Shown here: in pieces, positions 1-13,990 of the stretch | Layout: every line of letters begins with the position of its first letter | How positions within the stretch are numbered: the first letter of the stretch is position 1 | Assembly: GCA_006503535.1 (NCBI GenBank) | Contig: QYRS01000001.1 | Location: forward strand, 682,001 to 746,000 | Reading direction: 5' to 3' | Source of the DNA: Arthrinium phaeospermum | Lineage: Eukaryota; Ascomycota; Sordariomycetes; Amphisphaeriales; Apiosporaceae | Length of the DNA: 64,000 nt | Program-made: the position numbers and the translations under genes | The notes under the pieces: model-generated | Told to the model about the DNA's origin: nothing | The model's database searches: none | The model's input: only the letters and a program-made list of their open reading frames with translations

Positions 1-3000
1 ATAGGTATTTAATTTATAATAATTTATAAAATTTTTTAAAAAACCGTTAACTTTTTTTATAAATAAAATAAAAGTTATTTAGGGGAATATATTAACTTTA
101 ATAAATCCTTTATTAAAATATTTAATAATATATTTTTAATAAGTTTTTAATTTATTTTATAAATATTTTATATAAAAGGTTATAGTTAAAGTTTTTTAAT
201 TTAAAGTTTTCGTTTAATTTAATATAATAGTTTATATTTAATCGATATAAAGCGAAGATATCGGAATTTTTTTTATTAAATATATTTTTAAAATTTTTAT
301 AATAAAGTAATAGTTTTTTTTTAATTAAACTTTTAATTCGTTTTTTTAATAGATAGCTTTATTTAATTCTTTTTTTTAATATTTAATCGATTTTAAATAA
401 GGTAATAATATACTTTATTTTTTTAAATAAAATAAATAAATATAAATATTTAAAGTTATTATATAAGATAGTTATTTTTTATATTAATTAATTCTATTAT
501 AAATAAAACGATAAGGATTTTATTTATTTTTAAAATATAAATTAAAATTATAATAATAGTATTTTAGTTTTTTTTTTTTCGGGGATAATTATATCGAATT
601 CTATATTCTTTAAAAAAGTTTTATTTGTTTTTTTTAAAATAAAGTTTAGCGAGAAATTCTTTTATAAAATAAGTAAATTATTTATTTAAAAAAATCGTAT
701 ATAATCAGCTTAATTTATTAAAAATATAAAAATAATGTTTTTTAATTTAGAATTTTTTTTAATTCGTTAATTTTTTATTAAACGGCGGCGAAAAATAATT
801 CGTTTTTTTAAATGTTTTAAAAAAAATTTCAAAATCGTCAGTTATAGAATAATTTATTAAGCGACGATATCGTTAATATAAATAAATATAAACTTTCGTT
901 TATTTTATTTTTTTTATTTTCGATTTTTTTTTATAATTAAACGAGTTTATTAAAAATTTATTTTTATTATTAAGAATAAAGTTTTCGATATTATTTATAT
1001 TAATTAAATATTAATTAAAATTAAAAGTTTAATTAAAAAAAAAAGTAGTTTTTAATAATAGATATTAAATAAAAGATTATAATAATTAAAGAATTTTTTT
1101 TTAAATTAAGTTATATTTTATATTTATTATTAATATTATAATTTTTATAAAATCGCGTTATTATAAATATAAGTTATAAATTAAAATTATATCGATAATT
1201 TACGTTATTTTTTTATTATATTTATTTATTAAATAAAAAGAAGGTATAATTAAAATTATATATATTAAATATTTAATTATTTTATTAATAAAAATATAAT
1301 CGTTTATTTTTATATTTTATAATATATAATTAATAATTATTATTAATTTATTATTATATAATATATAAATAATAATTAAAAAATCATCGTTAAAATATTT
1401 ATTAATTCCGTTACGTTAATAAATATTATTTTTAAAAAGAAATTATTTTTTTAAAATAATTAGTTTTTTAAAACGTTAACGATAACGTTAAATTTTTTAT
1501 TATTTAATACGTTTTAATATTTATAATTTTATAATAATTATATTAATTTTATTTTTATTAATTTAAATAAAATTAATAATTATTTTTCTAAAGGTAATTA
1601 TAAAAAGTATAATTAAATTTTTAATAAATAAAATATTTATTTTTATTAATAAACTTTTTTAGTTTATTAAAGGTTAAATAAATAAAATTATCGGCGGGTT
1701 TATTTAATTTATTAAAATTAATAAATTATTAAAAATTAAATAAAAATTTATTATTATTATTATTAAAAAATTTAAAAAAGTTATTTTAAATATTTTTTTT
1801 AATTATAATTTTTTTAATTTAAATTTCGAAATCGTTAACGGTTATAATAATATAAGCGATTATATTATTTAAAAAAATATTTTTATTATAAAATTCGCGA
1901 TAAATTTTAAATTATATTCGAAAAATATATTTATAATAAATTTTATTTTTTTATTAAATAAATAAGACTTTAATTAATTTAATAAAACGATAGAAAATAA
2001 GTTAAAATTTATAAAATTTTATATTTTATATTTTTAATTTACGGAATTTATTATAAGTTTTTTAAAAATAATTCGGATTAATATAATAAATTTTAAAATA
2101 TTATAATAATTTATTAAAGCTTTTTAAACGGGTATCATTTTTATATTTAATATAAGGTTTTAATTTTATAATAGTTATATTTTAAATTTAAAAAACAATA
2201 TAATTATACTTTATTATATTATTTATATAATAATTCACGTTTATATTAAATTTATATATTAAATTATTATAAAAATTATTTTAAATAAAATTATTTAAAT
2301 TATTAATAAAGGGTTAAAAATTAAATATTTTAATAAATTAATAAATAATAAAATCGGAAATATTAATAATAGGTATATCGTTTTTAACATAATTAATAAT
2401 TAAGGAATATAAATAAATAATTTCGATAATAATATTAATTAACGATATTTTAATATATTATAATTTAATATTTTTTTAAATAATATTATTATTTCGTTTA
2501 ATAATTTAGTTTATTAAATTCTATTAAATTATATCGAAATTATTATTAATTTTTTAAAAACGGATTTATTTAAAGGGGTTATTTTTTAATTTATTTAATA
2601 AAAGCTTTATTTTATTAATAATATAAATTTATAAATTTATTAATAAAAATTATTTTATTATATTATTTTAATAAAACGTTATATTAAATTAAAACGAAAA
2701 AAAATTAAGTTTTAAATTTATAAAAAAATATTTTAAATTATTTCGAATATAATTTATTAAATTAATTATAATTTATTAAATTATTAAAATATAAAAACGT
2801 ATTTATATTTATTTAAATAAATATATAAAATATAAATTCGAAGTTTTCGAGCTTTTTTTAAATTTAATAGTTAATTAATTAATAACGTTATTAATTTTTT
2901 TATTAATTTATTTTTAATTTATTAAATAACGTAAGTTATTATAAACGTTAAAGTTTATTACATTTTTTTATTAATTATAAAGCGTTAATTTAATATATTT

Positions 3001-5905
3001 ATTATTTTATTAAACGGTTCGCGATTAATTATTATAAGGATTAAATAAAATATTATAATAAGGTATTAAGTCTTATTATTAAATATTATTAAGTTATAAA
3101 TTTTTTTAAAATCGTTTAATATTAATAACGGTTAATTATAATATTTTTTTTATATAAAGCGCCTTTTTTTATTAATAATAATTATTTTTATTATTTTAAT
3201 CGTTTTAAAATTTTATTCAATCGATTTACGAATCGAAAGGAATTTAAAAAACGATATAATACGTATAATATTAGGTTTTAAGGTTAAAATATTCGTTAAT
3301 TAATAAAGGAATTTTATTAATTTAATTTAAAATGTTTAAAATAATTTAAAACCTTTTTAAATAAAATAAAGTAATTTTTTAATAATATAATAATAAATTA
3401 TCGGAATATAATAAATATAATTCTATAAATTAATTTAACTTAATTGTTAAAAAAACGGAATTATTATAAAAATAACGATATATAATTAAATTAAGAATTA
3501 ATTAAAAAATAGTTTTATTTATAATATTTTTATTATAAAATAAAGCTTTATATCGTTTCGTTAAACTTATTAATAATTATTAAGTTTATTAATAATATTA
3601 TTATTTTATAAAGTACCCTTTTTAAAAAAATTAACGCCTTCGTTATATTATTTACTTTATAATACTATATCGTTATATTATTAATTTATCGTGTAATAAA
3701 GCTTTATAATAATTATTTTATTACTTTATATTATACTTTTTATAATATTATTTCTAATTTAAAATAACGTAAAAAAAAAATAATTATAATTTCGTTATTT
3801 TCGTACTTAATTTAAATATTTTTATCGATAATTTTATATTCGTTAAAAATATAATTAAAAAACTCGTTTTTTAAGATTTAATATTAATCGATTTCTTTTT
3901 TATTAATTTATAAAATCGATTAAATCGTTAAAACGCTTAAAAAACTTTTAAAGTCGAATTTTATATATAATTTTTTAAATAAATATCGAAATTAATACTA
4001 TTTTTTATTACGTTTCGATATTTTATATACGCTTCGTTAAAATAACGATAATTATTTTTAACTTTATAATATTTTTATATTATTTATTTTTTAATTTTTA
4101 AAAATATTTATTATAATCGTTAAACTTTTTATATATTTAATCGATATTATTTATTTTAACTTTATTAATAATATAATACCTTTTAATTTATTATTTTTTA
4201 TTATAATAAAAAGTTTTATTTATAATATTTAAAATCTTATTAATATATTTATCGCGTATTTCTTTTAATATATTAAAATAATTATTATATTTATTAATCG
4301 TTATAAAAAACTCGTTTAGTTTTATATTAATTTTATTAACGCTTTTTAAAATTATTTTAATTATAATAACGGCTTTTTTAATCGCTTTATTTTTTAAAAC
4401 TTAAATTTATATAAATAATATTTCGAACCGATCGTTATTTTACTTTTTTTCGCCGTCGTATAAAACGAAATCTTTTTATAATATAACTCGACGGTAATTA
4501 ATTATCGTAGCCGCGTACGCGTAACGAAATTAATTACGTTAAAATTAAAAAATAATTTAATCGTTGACGTTAATAAATATTTATTTTAACCGAGCATTTT
4601 AAAATAAATTATCAATTTATTTAAATATTATTTTTAAATTTAACGATATATTTTTATTAATTTATAAAATTTCGATTACGTTTATATTCGAAAAATTTAA
4701 ATTAAATATACCTTTAAACGATTTTTATTCGTTATTTTAATATTTTATCGCGATTTTTTTAATAAAATTCTTATTTCTCGATAAAATTAATTATTTATAA
4801 ATTAAACGTATAAAACTATACTTATAATATAATTAATAACTTTTTTAAAATTAAATTATTTTTATATTTTAATATAGTTAAAGATTTTTTTTAATATTTT
4901 TTTATTAAAAAATAATTATTAAAAAATTAATTTTTATTTTAAGCTTAAATTTTAATATTAACCTTTTTAACGAATGTTTTAAATATATCGTTATTAATTT
5001 ATAATAATACCTTTTTTATTTTTTTATAATATAATAATATAATAAAAAATTATATTAATAATTAAAGGTTAATATATTCGGATTTAATTAATATATCGAT
5101 TAAATTTATTTATAAAATTCTTTATTTTCGTTTACGAATATTTTTAATTTAATCGAATTAATTAATAAAACTTAATAAATAAAAAATAAAAATAAATCGT
5201 TATTTTATACTTAAATTTTTATATTATGCGCGTCGTTTTTATATAATTTTAATTAATTTTATTAAATTTAATCGCTTATTAATAATTATATTTATATTAT
5301 TGAATATATAAAATAATTTATAATATATAATATAATATTTAAATTTATTTATTATATTAATTATAAATAAAATATTATTAAACGTATTATTAATACTTTA
5401 AATTATTTATAATATCTTAATTTATTAAAATAAATTTAAATTCTTTAAATAAATTTTCTTAATTAATTATTTAATATTTAAATTAAAGTTATTAAATTTA
5501 TAAAAACGAAATTTTTTATTCGTTTCTTTAATTTAATACGTTATATTATAATTAAATATAATAATAATATTAAAATATATATTATTACGAATATTATTAT
5601 TTAAATTAATTATAAGCTTATTAAAATTTTCGTTTTTTTAAAAAATAAAATTAAATATTAATAATATTATTTACGAAATAATAATAAAATTATTAAATTA
5701 ATTTGTTTTTTTCGTTATTTATATTTTTTTTAATAACGTTTTATATTTTTTTTTAAACTTTATATTATTTATATTATATTTATATTAATTATAATTATAT
5801 CGATTATTAAGTTTAAAATTTAAATTTAATTATTAATATATAATTATTATTAGGGATTAATTTTTATTAAATTTCGTATTTTTTAATAAATCGTATTATT
5901 TTATT
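1..5905. other. RIP-degraded AT-rich relic DNA, no gene recognised
   Basis: No intact reading frame, element end or RNA gene was recognised here apart from the short repeat R1 near 3.45 kb. The sequence is A/T with scattered CpG, and the few longer frames on either strand are broken by TAA every few codons, as expected when CAA, CAG and TGG are hit by RIP. Both strands around 2.95-3.30 kb read acceptably once such stops are ignored, so the coding strand of any former gene cannot be decided by eye. Probably an old transposon body, but this is inference. Confidence 0.6.
3445..3605 (+). repeat. dispersed repeat R, copy 1
   Basis: About 160 bp that recurs at 15,793-15,950 (same orientation) and at 43,272-43,440 (reverse complement). 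The shared core contains the run around 3,520-3,545 (tttataatatttttattataaa), followed by a block rich in attaataattattaag. Length, dispersion and TATA-like content would suit a solo LTR, but neither TG/CA ends nor a TSD could be fixed in the mutated flanks. Confidence 0.5.
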
Positions 5906-5919
5906 TTTTAATTATTATA

Positions 5920-7129
5920 TATTTGAATTTTATTTTAATATATATATATAATTAATAAAATAATAAAGAATAAATAGATAGTAATATAAATTAATAATAA
6001 TTTTATATTAAAATAAATAAGTATTTTAAATAGTAAAATTAAAAAAATTAAGCTTTTAATAATAATAAATAATAAGTTTTAAATTTCTTTTCCGTTATAA
6101 TTTTTAATTATAATTATTTATTATCCTTTATAATATAAAGTTTAAAATAAATTTAGGGTTCGCAATAATATTATATTTAATTATTAAGAAAAGATTATTC
6201 GTTTATATTATATAAATTTAAAATTTATCGGAAATTATTTATATTAAATAATAAAGTTTTTAAAATTAGCGTATATAAATACCGATTTTATATAAGTTTT
6301 TAAAGAAAGCTTTTAAAAATAAGTATAAATTCTTGCGATATACGTTATTTAAAATTTATAATTTATTTCTCTTTTTTATATATATATATATATACGTTAT
6401 TATTTTTTATTTAATTTTAATTTTTTATATATTATTAAATATATATAATTATTTAAATTTTAATATTTATTTATATATATTATAATAAATATTAGTATTA
6501 ATAACAACGCTATATTATACGCGTTTATAAAAAGCGTTTTTAATAATTTTAAAAAAGTTATTTTATTAATTATATATTATAATACTTTAAAATTAATATA
6601 TTTCATTAAATTTATTAATCGATTAAAATTAATATATTTCGATATTATTAAAGTTATTAATAATATAATATTTCGAAAATCGAAATAAAAAATAGTTTTA
6701 TATTTATATTTTTTTTTATTATTTAATAAAAAATAAAAGCGAAAAAAAAAAATCGGGAGAAATAATAATCGGTTATTTCGCGATTTCGATAATAAATACC
6801 GCGTTTTCGTAAAATTAAAAAAAAGTTATATAGATATAAAATAAAAAGCCGCGTTAATTTTTAATCGCTATTTAAAAACTCGCCGGAACGAGATAGTGAA
6901 ATAGATAACGCCGAAATGTCGATAAGCGGGAAATAAAGCTGGGAGGGTAAATCGAAATTAACGAATAGTTTTTTAATAAATATATTATTATCGATTTATT
7001 ATTAATAAATTATTATATAATTAATTAGCTTATATATTTACTTAATTTAATTTATTATATAAAAGGTAATAAATTTTATATAAATTTTCTTTTTAATATA
7101 AATAATAGATTAATATCTTCCGTAAGACG
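5920..7129 (-). mobile_element. element A, copy A1 (complete, type II core)
   Basis: This complete 1,210-bp copy lies on minus and is flanked by an exact 14-bp direct repeat, ttttaattattata, at 5,906-5,919 and 7,130-7,143. The 5' end (right side) is a short hairpin, cgtcttacggaagat, followed by the family's conserved run ending in aaatttatataaa. The 3' end (left side) is A-rich and finishes near ttcaaat. An internal (TA)n tract lies near 6,377-6,395. The core belongs to the second of two core types and carries the cccgattttt block near 6,745-6,755 (reverse complement). There is no reading frame. The ends and the long TSD suggest target-primed insertion of a non-autonomous non-LTR element; the family is unnamed. 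Confidence 0.85.
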
Positions 7130-7143
7130 TTTTAATTATTATA

Positions 7144-8543
7144 ATAACTTTTATTTTTAAAATTTTAATTTTAATCCGTTATAATTAATTAAATATCGTA
7201 TTTTATTTATTTTTATTATTTATTTATAAATAGTTTAATATTTATAATTTTATATTTTTATTAATTTAATATAAAATATATATTATTTAAATAAAAAAAA
7301 AAATTAATTTTAAATAATCGATTAATATTATATTATAAATTTTAAAATTCGATAATAATTATAAATAATAAACGAAACGCTCGATTTTTTTTTAATTTTA
7401 AAAAGCTCCGTATATTATTAATTTAATTTTTTTTTTATAATTATTACTTTCGAAATAATATATTTCTTATATAATTATAATAATATTTTATTATTAATAT
7501 TAAAAAATATTAATAAATATTAATAATTATAATAAACTTTTATATTTATAATATTTATATATTATATTATAAATATAAAACTTTATTATTATTTAATCCT
7601 TAATAATCGAAATTTTTTTATAATAATATCGATTATAATTATTAATATAAAATTTATAACGAATTTATTTAACGTTATTTTTATTAATAATATTTTAATA
7701 TTATTAAATTCGATTTAAAACGTAAATAAAACTTTTTTTTTTATTTAAATTTATTATAATATTAATTTAAAAATAAAATACGTTTTTAATTATTTAATTA
7801 ATTTATTTACTTTATTTATTTATTTACGACTTATTAAATTATAATATAAAAAAATTTCGTTTTTATTTTTTTTTTATATCGTTTTTTAAATAACGTTAAT
7901 AAATTTTAAGTCTTTATTAAAAATAATAATTTTAAAAATTCCTTAATTTACGAAAAAAAATTTATTAATTAAAATTTCCCTTTATTTCTTTACGAGTTAT
8001 TTTATACGTCCGGCGATAAAATTTATTTATTTTAATAATTTATAAATAATCGTAAAATAAATATCGTTATCGGTTAATATTATCGAAAATTAAACGAAAA
8101 AATTTATCGTAATTATATAATATAAATAAGAAAATTTAATAATAAATTATAAACTTTTATACTTTTTATAATATTTTATTCGAAATATTTTATATTTAAA
8201 ATAACTTTTTAAATACTTTTTTAATTTTCGTTTAACGTATAATATATAATAATAAAATAAATATAATAATAACTTTTTATATTTTATGTAATTATTATTA
8301 TAAAATAATTTAAATATATTTATAACGTATAAAAATAATATATAAAATTTATTTAAATTCTTATTAATAATTTTCTATAAAAATCTTTATCGAATTTTAA
8401 ATAAAAGTATCGCTTAATTTATTTTTTATAACGAATTATTTTATTTAATAATATTTAAAATAAATTTTTATATACAATTTTTAATATATTTTTATTATAT
8501 TTAAACTTTAAAATTTAATATTATATTATATATTATCGTTATC
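7144..8543. other. relic region G, left part
   Basis: Degraded AT-rich DNA without a recognisable gene or element end. It is the left flank of the unmutated insert at 8.55 kb and continues on its other side. C outnumbers G on plus in much of it, which points to mutation mainly of the opposite strand. Confidence 0.5.
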
Positions 8544-8548
8544 GTTTA
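8544..8548. other. target-site duplication, left
   Basis: The 5-bp gttta directly precedes the 157-bp insert and is repeated directly after it at 8,706-8,710. Confidence 0.75.
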
Positions 8549-8705
8549 TGTGAGGCTAAGCCCACACGATTGTGGCACAGCCACAATTGTGGCTTGTGGC
8601 TTCGCCACAAGCCCCATAGCTAGCTATAGGCAGATGGCCCATCAGGGCCATATTCAATTGGACCATGCTTCTTTTTTCTTCTTTTTTTGACCAGTAGGTC
8701 TCACA
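8549..8705. mobile_element. unmutated 157-bp palindromic insert (solo LTR or MITE)
   Basis: A short block of normal base composition, rich in CpA and TpG, in otherwise RIP-saturated DNA. It begins TGTGAG and ends CTCACA, and is flanked by the 5-bp duplication gttta. These features fit a solo LTR of a small retrotransposon, or a MITE with 6-bp inverted ends. Inside are four clean palindromes: 8,569-8,587 (attgtggc / gccacaat, 3-nt loop), 8,593-8,611 (cttgtggc / gccacaag, 3-nt loop), 8,616-8,627 (atagctagctat) and 8,634-8,651 (atggccc / gggccat, 4-nt loop). A pyrimidine tract follows at about 8,669-8,688. No reading frame. No second copy is present in the window. Confidence 0.8.
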
Positions 8706-8710
8706 GTTTA
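8706..8710. other. target-site duplication, right
   Basis: Second copy of gttta, directly after the CTCACA end of the insert. Confidence 0.75.
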
Positions 8711-9550
8711 TAATAATTATTTATTAATAAACGATATTATTATAAATTATAACCTTTTAATTTTTAAATTTAATTTAAATAAAAATATTTATATATTTTT
8801 TATTAATTCCGTTTTTATAATATAATATTAATTATTAAATAATATATTATTTTTACTTTTATTATTAAAATATACTTTTAATTAATATTTTTTAACGTTA
8901 TTTAATAATATATTAAAATTACCCGAATCGTTATTAATTTTATCGTTTTTATAAAATAATTTAAATAATACGTTTAATATTATATAAAACTTATTAAATT
9001 TATAATATATTATAAATTTAAATTAATTAATAAATTTAAAAGTTTATATTAATTATTTAATAAATATTATAAATATTAACTTTATAATATTTATTATTAA
9101 TTTATTTATATCGATAATTATTTTATAATTTATAAAAATATATACGTTATTTAGAAAATTATTAATTTATTATTTTATTTTTTAAAATATTTATAAATTT
9201 AAATATTTTTATTTTATAAATTAATATCTCTTTTTTATTTCCGCGAATATTCGAAAAAAAAACGCGATTAATTATATACTTATTTTTAATAAATAAATAA
9301 TTAATTTACCGTCGTTAAATTTAATATATTTTATAAAAACCTATTTTTTAATATAATATATTATTATTTTTATTTCGTATTTAAAAACGTTAAAATTAAT
9401 ATATAAAAGTTTTATTAATATATAAATAAATAATATAATATATTTAATTAATTTATATTTAAAATTTTTAAACGTTTTAATCTTTTTTATATTTAATTTA
9501 ATAAAATTTAATTTCGTCGTTTATTATTTATAATATAATTTCGAAAAAAA
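8711..9550. repeat. relic region G, right part; inverted copy at 43.8-44.0 kb
   Basis: Roughly 8,900-9,110 recurs in reverse complement at about 43,810-44,024, with differences that are nearly all C/T or G/A. The two tracts are therefore copies of one older repeat that was then hit by RIP. No coding frame or element end recognised. Confidence 0.6.
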
Positions 9551-9564
9551 ATCCTTTTTATTTT

Positions 9565-10748
9565 TATCTTATAGAGGACGTTAATTTATTATTTATATTA
9601 AAAAGAAAATTTATATAAAACTTATTACTTTTTATATAATAAATTAAATTAAATAAATATATAAATTAATTAATATATAATCGATTAATAATAAATCGAT
9701 AATAATATATTTATTATTAAAAAATTATTCGTTAATTTCGATTTATTTTTCGTTTATTAATAATAGCTTTTTTTTTTTAATTAAATTAATCCGCGATTTT
9801 ATTATATCGGCTTTTATCGAACTTATTTAAAAGCTCTACGGTTTTCGAAATTTTATTCCCGTTTTATATATATAAAATATACTTTTTATTATTTAATAGT
9901 TTCGATAATAGTTTTCGTCGTTATATATTTATATATATATAGGTTATATATATAAAAAATTATATTTATAATAATTTAAAAGGTATATTATTAAACGCGG
10001 TTTCGAGTATTTTAAAATCGAGTTTATTAAAAACGATATAATAATTACAGAAATAAGGTTTTTTAAAAAGAAGTTAGAGTTTGGTTATCGGTATAGCGGC
10101 GCCGGTTTTATTGGAATTGTTAAAGGCGTTTTTTGCGGGCGCGTGCGATATAGTGTCGTTATTATTACTAGTAATTGTTATAATATATATATAGGTAGGT
10201 GTTAAGATATAGATAGTGTTGTAGGTATATAGTAGTGTGAGAGGGATTAAAGTAAGAGATGGTAACGTATATATATGTATATGCGATAAGAAGGAGAGAT
10301 AAATTATAGGTTTTAAAGAGCGTATATTATAAGAATTTATATTTATTTTCGAAAATTTTTTCTAAAAACTTATATAAAACCGGTATTTATATACGTTAAT
10401 TTTAAAAATTTTATTATTTAGTGTAAATAATTTTTAATAGATTTTAAATTTATGTGGTATAAATAAGTAATTCCTTTTTCAATAATTAGATATAATATTA
10501 TTACGAGCCCCGCGTTTATTTTAAACTTTATACCGTAAAGGATAATAAATAGTTATAATCGAGGGTTATAATAAAAAAGTAGTTTAATATTTATTATTTA
10601 TTATTATTAAAAGCTTAATTTTTTTAATTTTATTATTTAAAATATTTATTTATTTTAATATAAAGTTATTATTAATTTATATTATTATTTATTTATTCCT
10701 TATTATTTATATTAATTATATATATATATTAAAAAAAAATTTAAATAA
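9565..10748 (+). mobile_element. element A, copy A2 (complete, type I core)
   Basis: Full-length plus-strand copy. The flanking duplication atcctttttattt lies at 9,551-9,563 and 10,749-10,761. It starts with the family hairpin in RIP-altered form (tatcttatagaggacg) and ends in an A-run plus tttaaataa. It carries the first core type, with the least mutated stretch of the family at about 10,050-10,320, including gcggcgccgg. In that stretch G and TpG are kept while C outside CpG is almost gone, so mutation was almost only C to T on plus. An internal TA-rich tract occurs at 10,264-10,285. Confidence 0.85.
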
Positions 10749-10920
10749 ATCCTTTTTATTTATAATAATAAATACCGTTTTTTATTGTTTTAAAAGCTTA
10801 ATAATATATATAATAATATATTTAATTTTATATATTTTATAAAATTAAAAAACTTTTTAAAATCGTTTAAATAATAAAAAAATTTAATTTTAATTAATAC
10901 TTTTAATTATTTAATTATAA

Positions 10921-11499
10921 TTTTTTTTTTTTTTTTTTTTTTCTACCGCGGTTTTACCCGGATATAAATAGACCCGATTTTTACGGCGTAGGCCGCTATA
11001 TAATTCGATTAATTAAGTTAAATCGGTTTTTAATAAGTAAATCCCGTAGGATAAGTATAGGTCTAAAGGGGTAAATACCTTATTAACCGGTTAAAAACCA
11101 CGTCGGGAAAATCGTATTAAGCTTATTATAAGGTATATAAATAGTAATTTTAAATAAAGTTTTAATATAAATTATAACGAGCCTTTAATCGATCGGTTAA
11201 ATTGCCGGTTTAAATCGAGCGCCACCTACCAGCCCCGGGTTCAAGCCTAGTACCGTGCTAAACAATTATCTTTTTATATACAGGTATTAACACGTTTAAT
11301 CGGTACATATTAACCGTAACTACGGTTCGGAACAAACCGCCAGCTCTTACCGGCCCGGTATAATATAAAAAAAAAAACCCACTTCTTTTTATAGTAAAGG
11401 TTAAAAAAAACCGGCTATACCTTTAATAAGATTTAAACCTATAACTTAATATACCCTTATATCCGGTTACTTATTCACTAAGCTATATAAACTAAAGGC
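10921..11499 (-). mobile_element. tRNA-derived SINE, copy 1
   Basis: The sense strand is minus. The poly(A) tail is the 22-T run at 10,921-10,942 and the head is on the right. The flanking duplication is atttaattataa (10,909-10,920 and 11,500-11,511, possibly two bases longer). The head holds a tRNA-like A box (plus-strand ttcactaagcta, about 11,474-11,486) and B box (agatttaaacct, about 11,429-11,440). An internal block near 11,170-11,275 also looks like a tRNA on the opposite strand, with gggttcaagcc as its B box. C is kept and G largely lost on plus, the reverse of neighbouring A2. Confidence 0.85.
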
Positions 11500-11769
11500 A
11501 TTTAATTATAATTAATAAATTAAAAAAATTAATTATTTATTTTAATACTGTCGCGTTTAAATATATTATAAATATCTTCGATAATTTTATATCGATATTA
11601 TAATTATAAAATATTTTTAATATTATTTTATAATTTATAATATAATTATTTAATATTTTATTAATTATAATAACGTTATTATAATAATAATTAACGGCTT
11701 TTATATATAATATATATATTTATTTATTATATATAAATATTAAATCCTTTATAATTTATAATAATATAA

Positions 11770-13990
11770 TTAAAAATATATTATTTTATTATTATTATTA
11801 TTATAAAATAATAATATAAATTTAAATAAATACGTTATTAATAATAAAACGAAATTATATTATATATTATAATAAATTTTACTTTTATAATTTTAAAAAT
11901 AATTTCGTTTTAAAGTTTTATTAAATATATATTTTATAACGATATTTTATTTAATAAACGAATATTAATAATAATACATTCTTTTTTTTTTCCGTTAACT
12001 TTTTTTTAAACAATAAAATTAAGAAAAAAAATAATTTTAAAACTTTCGTTTAATATACCCGTTTTTATACGACGAATTTAATTATTTAATTTCGTATAAA
12101 CTTTTCGTTTACGAATTTTTTTAAGGACGTTTTCGTTTTTTTAAATAAATATTATTCTTATTTCGATGAAAAATATATTATATTTATTTATTTAATAAAA
12201 TATTAACGAAATTATTATTAATAAATATTTATATATATTTAATATATTTTAATATTTATTAAATCTATAAAATAATTTAAATAATCTATTAATTTAAATA
12301 ATATATATTAATTTAATATTATTATTTTATTTTATTTATATAAAATCGATAATATTTTTAATAATATATTAATTTAATAATAATTTCCGTTTAACGATTA
12401 ATTTTTTATAATTAAATTCATAATTTAATATATATTAAATTTTATATTAATAAATAAAATATAATCGAAAGTTTTATTTTTTAATATAATAATTATTTTA
12501 TTTATATCGTTTTATTATATTATTTTATTTTTATCGTTATTTATAAAATATATAAATATAATTATTAATAAATTATTTATAAATTTAAATAAAATATTTT
12601 ATTTTTTCGATAATATATTATATATAATATCGATAATATAAAAAAAAAATTAATTTATTATAAATATTTTAACGTTTTATAAACGTTATTATTTAATTTT
12701 TTAAATTATAAATATATAAATTTTTTATACGTAATTATAATAATATAACTTTTAAATAATAATATATTTATTTTTTCCGAGTTTAATATATTTATTTCGA
12801 TAAATATTTATATTTATAATTTTAAATAATATTTATTTTTTATTAATAAATTGTTATAATTTATTTTTTATTTTTATTAATATTTTAAAAATATAATTAT
12901 AATATAATATAAAATAAAATAAATAAACGTCGTTTTTTATTTTATAAATTATAATAAATATTATATATTTATATATTTATATATTAAAATATTTTTATAA
13001 ATTATTAATCGTTAATTATCGATTAAAAATAATTTATATCTTTATAAATTTTTTATTATTAATTTAATTTAATATTTATTATAATCGATAATTTTATATA
13101 AAATTATACTTTAAATTTATAATTTATTTCGATATCGAGCTTAAAATTTATTATAAAATTAATAATATAAATATTATTAAATAATTTTATTTTAATTTAT
13201 TAAATTTTATCGATTTTTAATTTTTTATTCGATTTATTAATTATTATAAATTTTATTAATTATTTATAAATCGAACTTTATTTATATAATAAATAAAGGT
13301 TATATTAATAACGTTTTTTATATAAATATTTAATTAATTAATTTACTATTTTATATCGAACTTTTTATATATATTATTTTATAATTTTAACGAATATATT
13401 TATATAATTTATTATTATTAATAAAAATTTCTTAATAATATATATATTAAAATACCTTATTTATTTTAATAATAATTTTAAAATAAATTGTTTTCTTAAC
13501 TAATTCGTTAAATTTCATAATTTTCAAATCTTTATTATAACCTTTAATATCCTATTATTTATTATATTTATATCGCCTTTATTTTTATCGAAATTATATA
13601 TTTAAAATTCTTTATTCGAATCTTTTTTTATAATATTTATATTTTTTTTATAATATATTTTAAATTAATTTATTTTTTATTAATCGTTATTTTATTATTA
13701 TTTATTATTATTATTATTAATATTAATTTCGTTAAAATAAAAATTAAAAATTATTTTAAAACTTTAATTTAGAGATTTATTATATTTTTTAATCTTAAAT
13801 AAATTAATTATTATATTAAAATATCCGTTAAATATTATTATAATTATTAAAATTATTAATATTATAATAATTAAATATATAGTTTTAATTTTATTTTTAT
13901 CGATTATTAAATTATTTATTTTATTTTCGTTATTAATTATTAAAATATAATTATTTATATTAAGTCTAATTTAATTACTATAAATAATTT
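11770..13990 (+). repeat. dispersed repeat F, copy 1
   Basis: About 2.2 kb that aligns collinearly with three separated pieces on the right (37,540-38,902, 40,120-40,453 and 42,948-43,258). Copy 1 is uninterrupted, so it gives the pre-insertion sequence and confirms the boundaries of A8 and A9 in copy 2. Read on minus, two stretches (about 12,110-12,200 and 12,950-13,290) stay open if TAA is taken as mutated CAA or TGG, suggesting a former coding region. I do not recognise the protein. Confidence 0.65.

Noticed and set aside
5920..7129. Element A as an LTR or solo LTR
   Set aside because: Target duplications are about 14 bp rather than 4-6 bp, the termini are not inverted TG/CA, and one copy (A11) is truncated at the 5' end.
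11170..11275. A functional tRNA gene, from the gggttcaagcc B box and A-box-like sequence
   Set aside because: The same block recurs at the same position inside all three SINE copies, is worn by RIP in two, and lies within an element bounded by poly(T) and target duplications.
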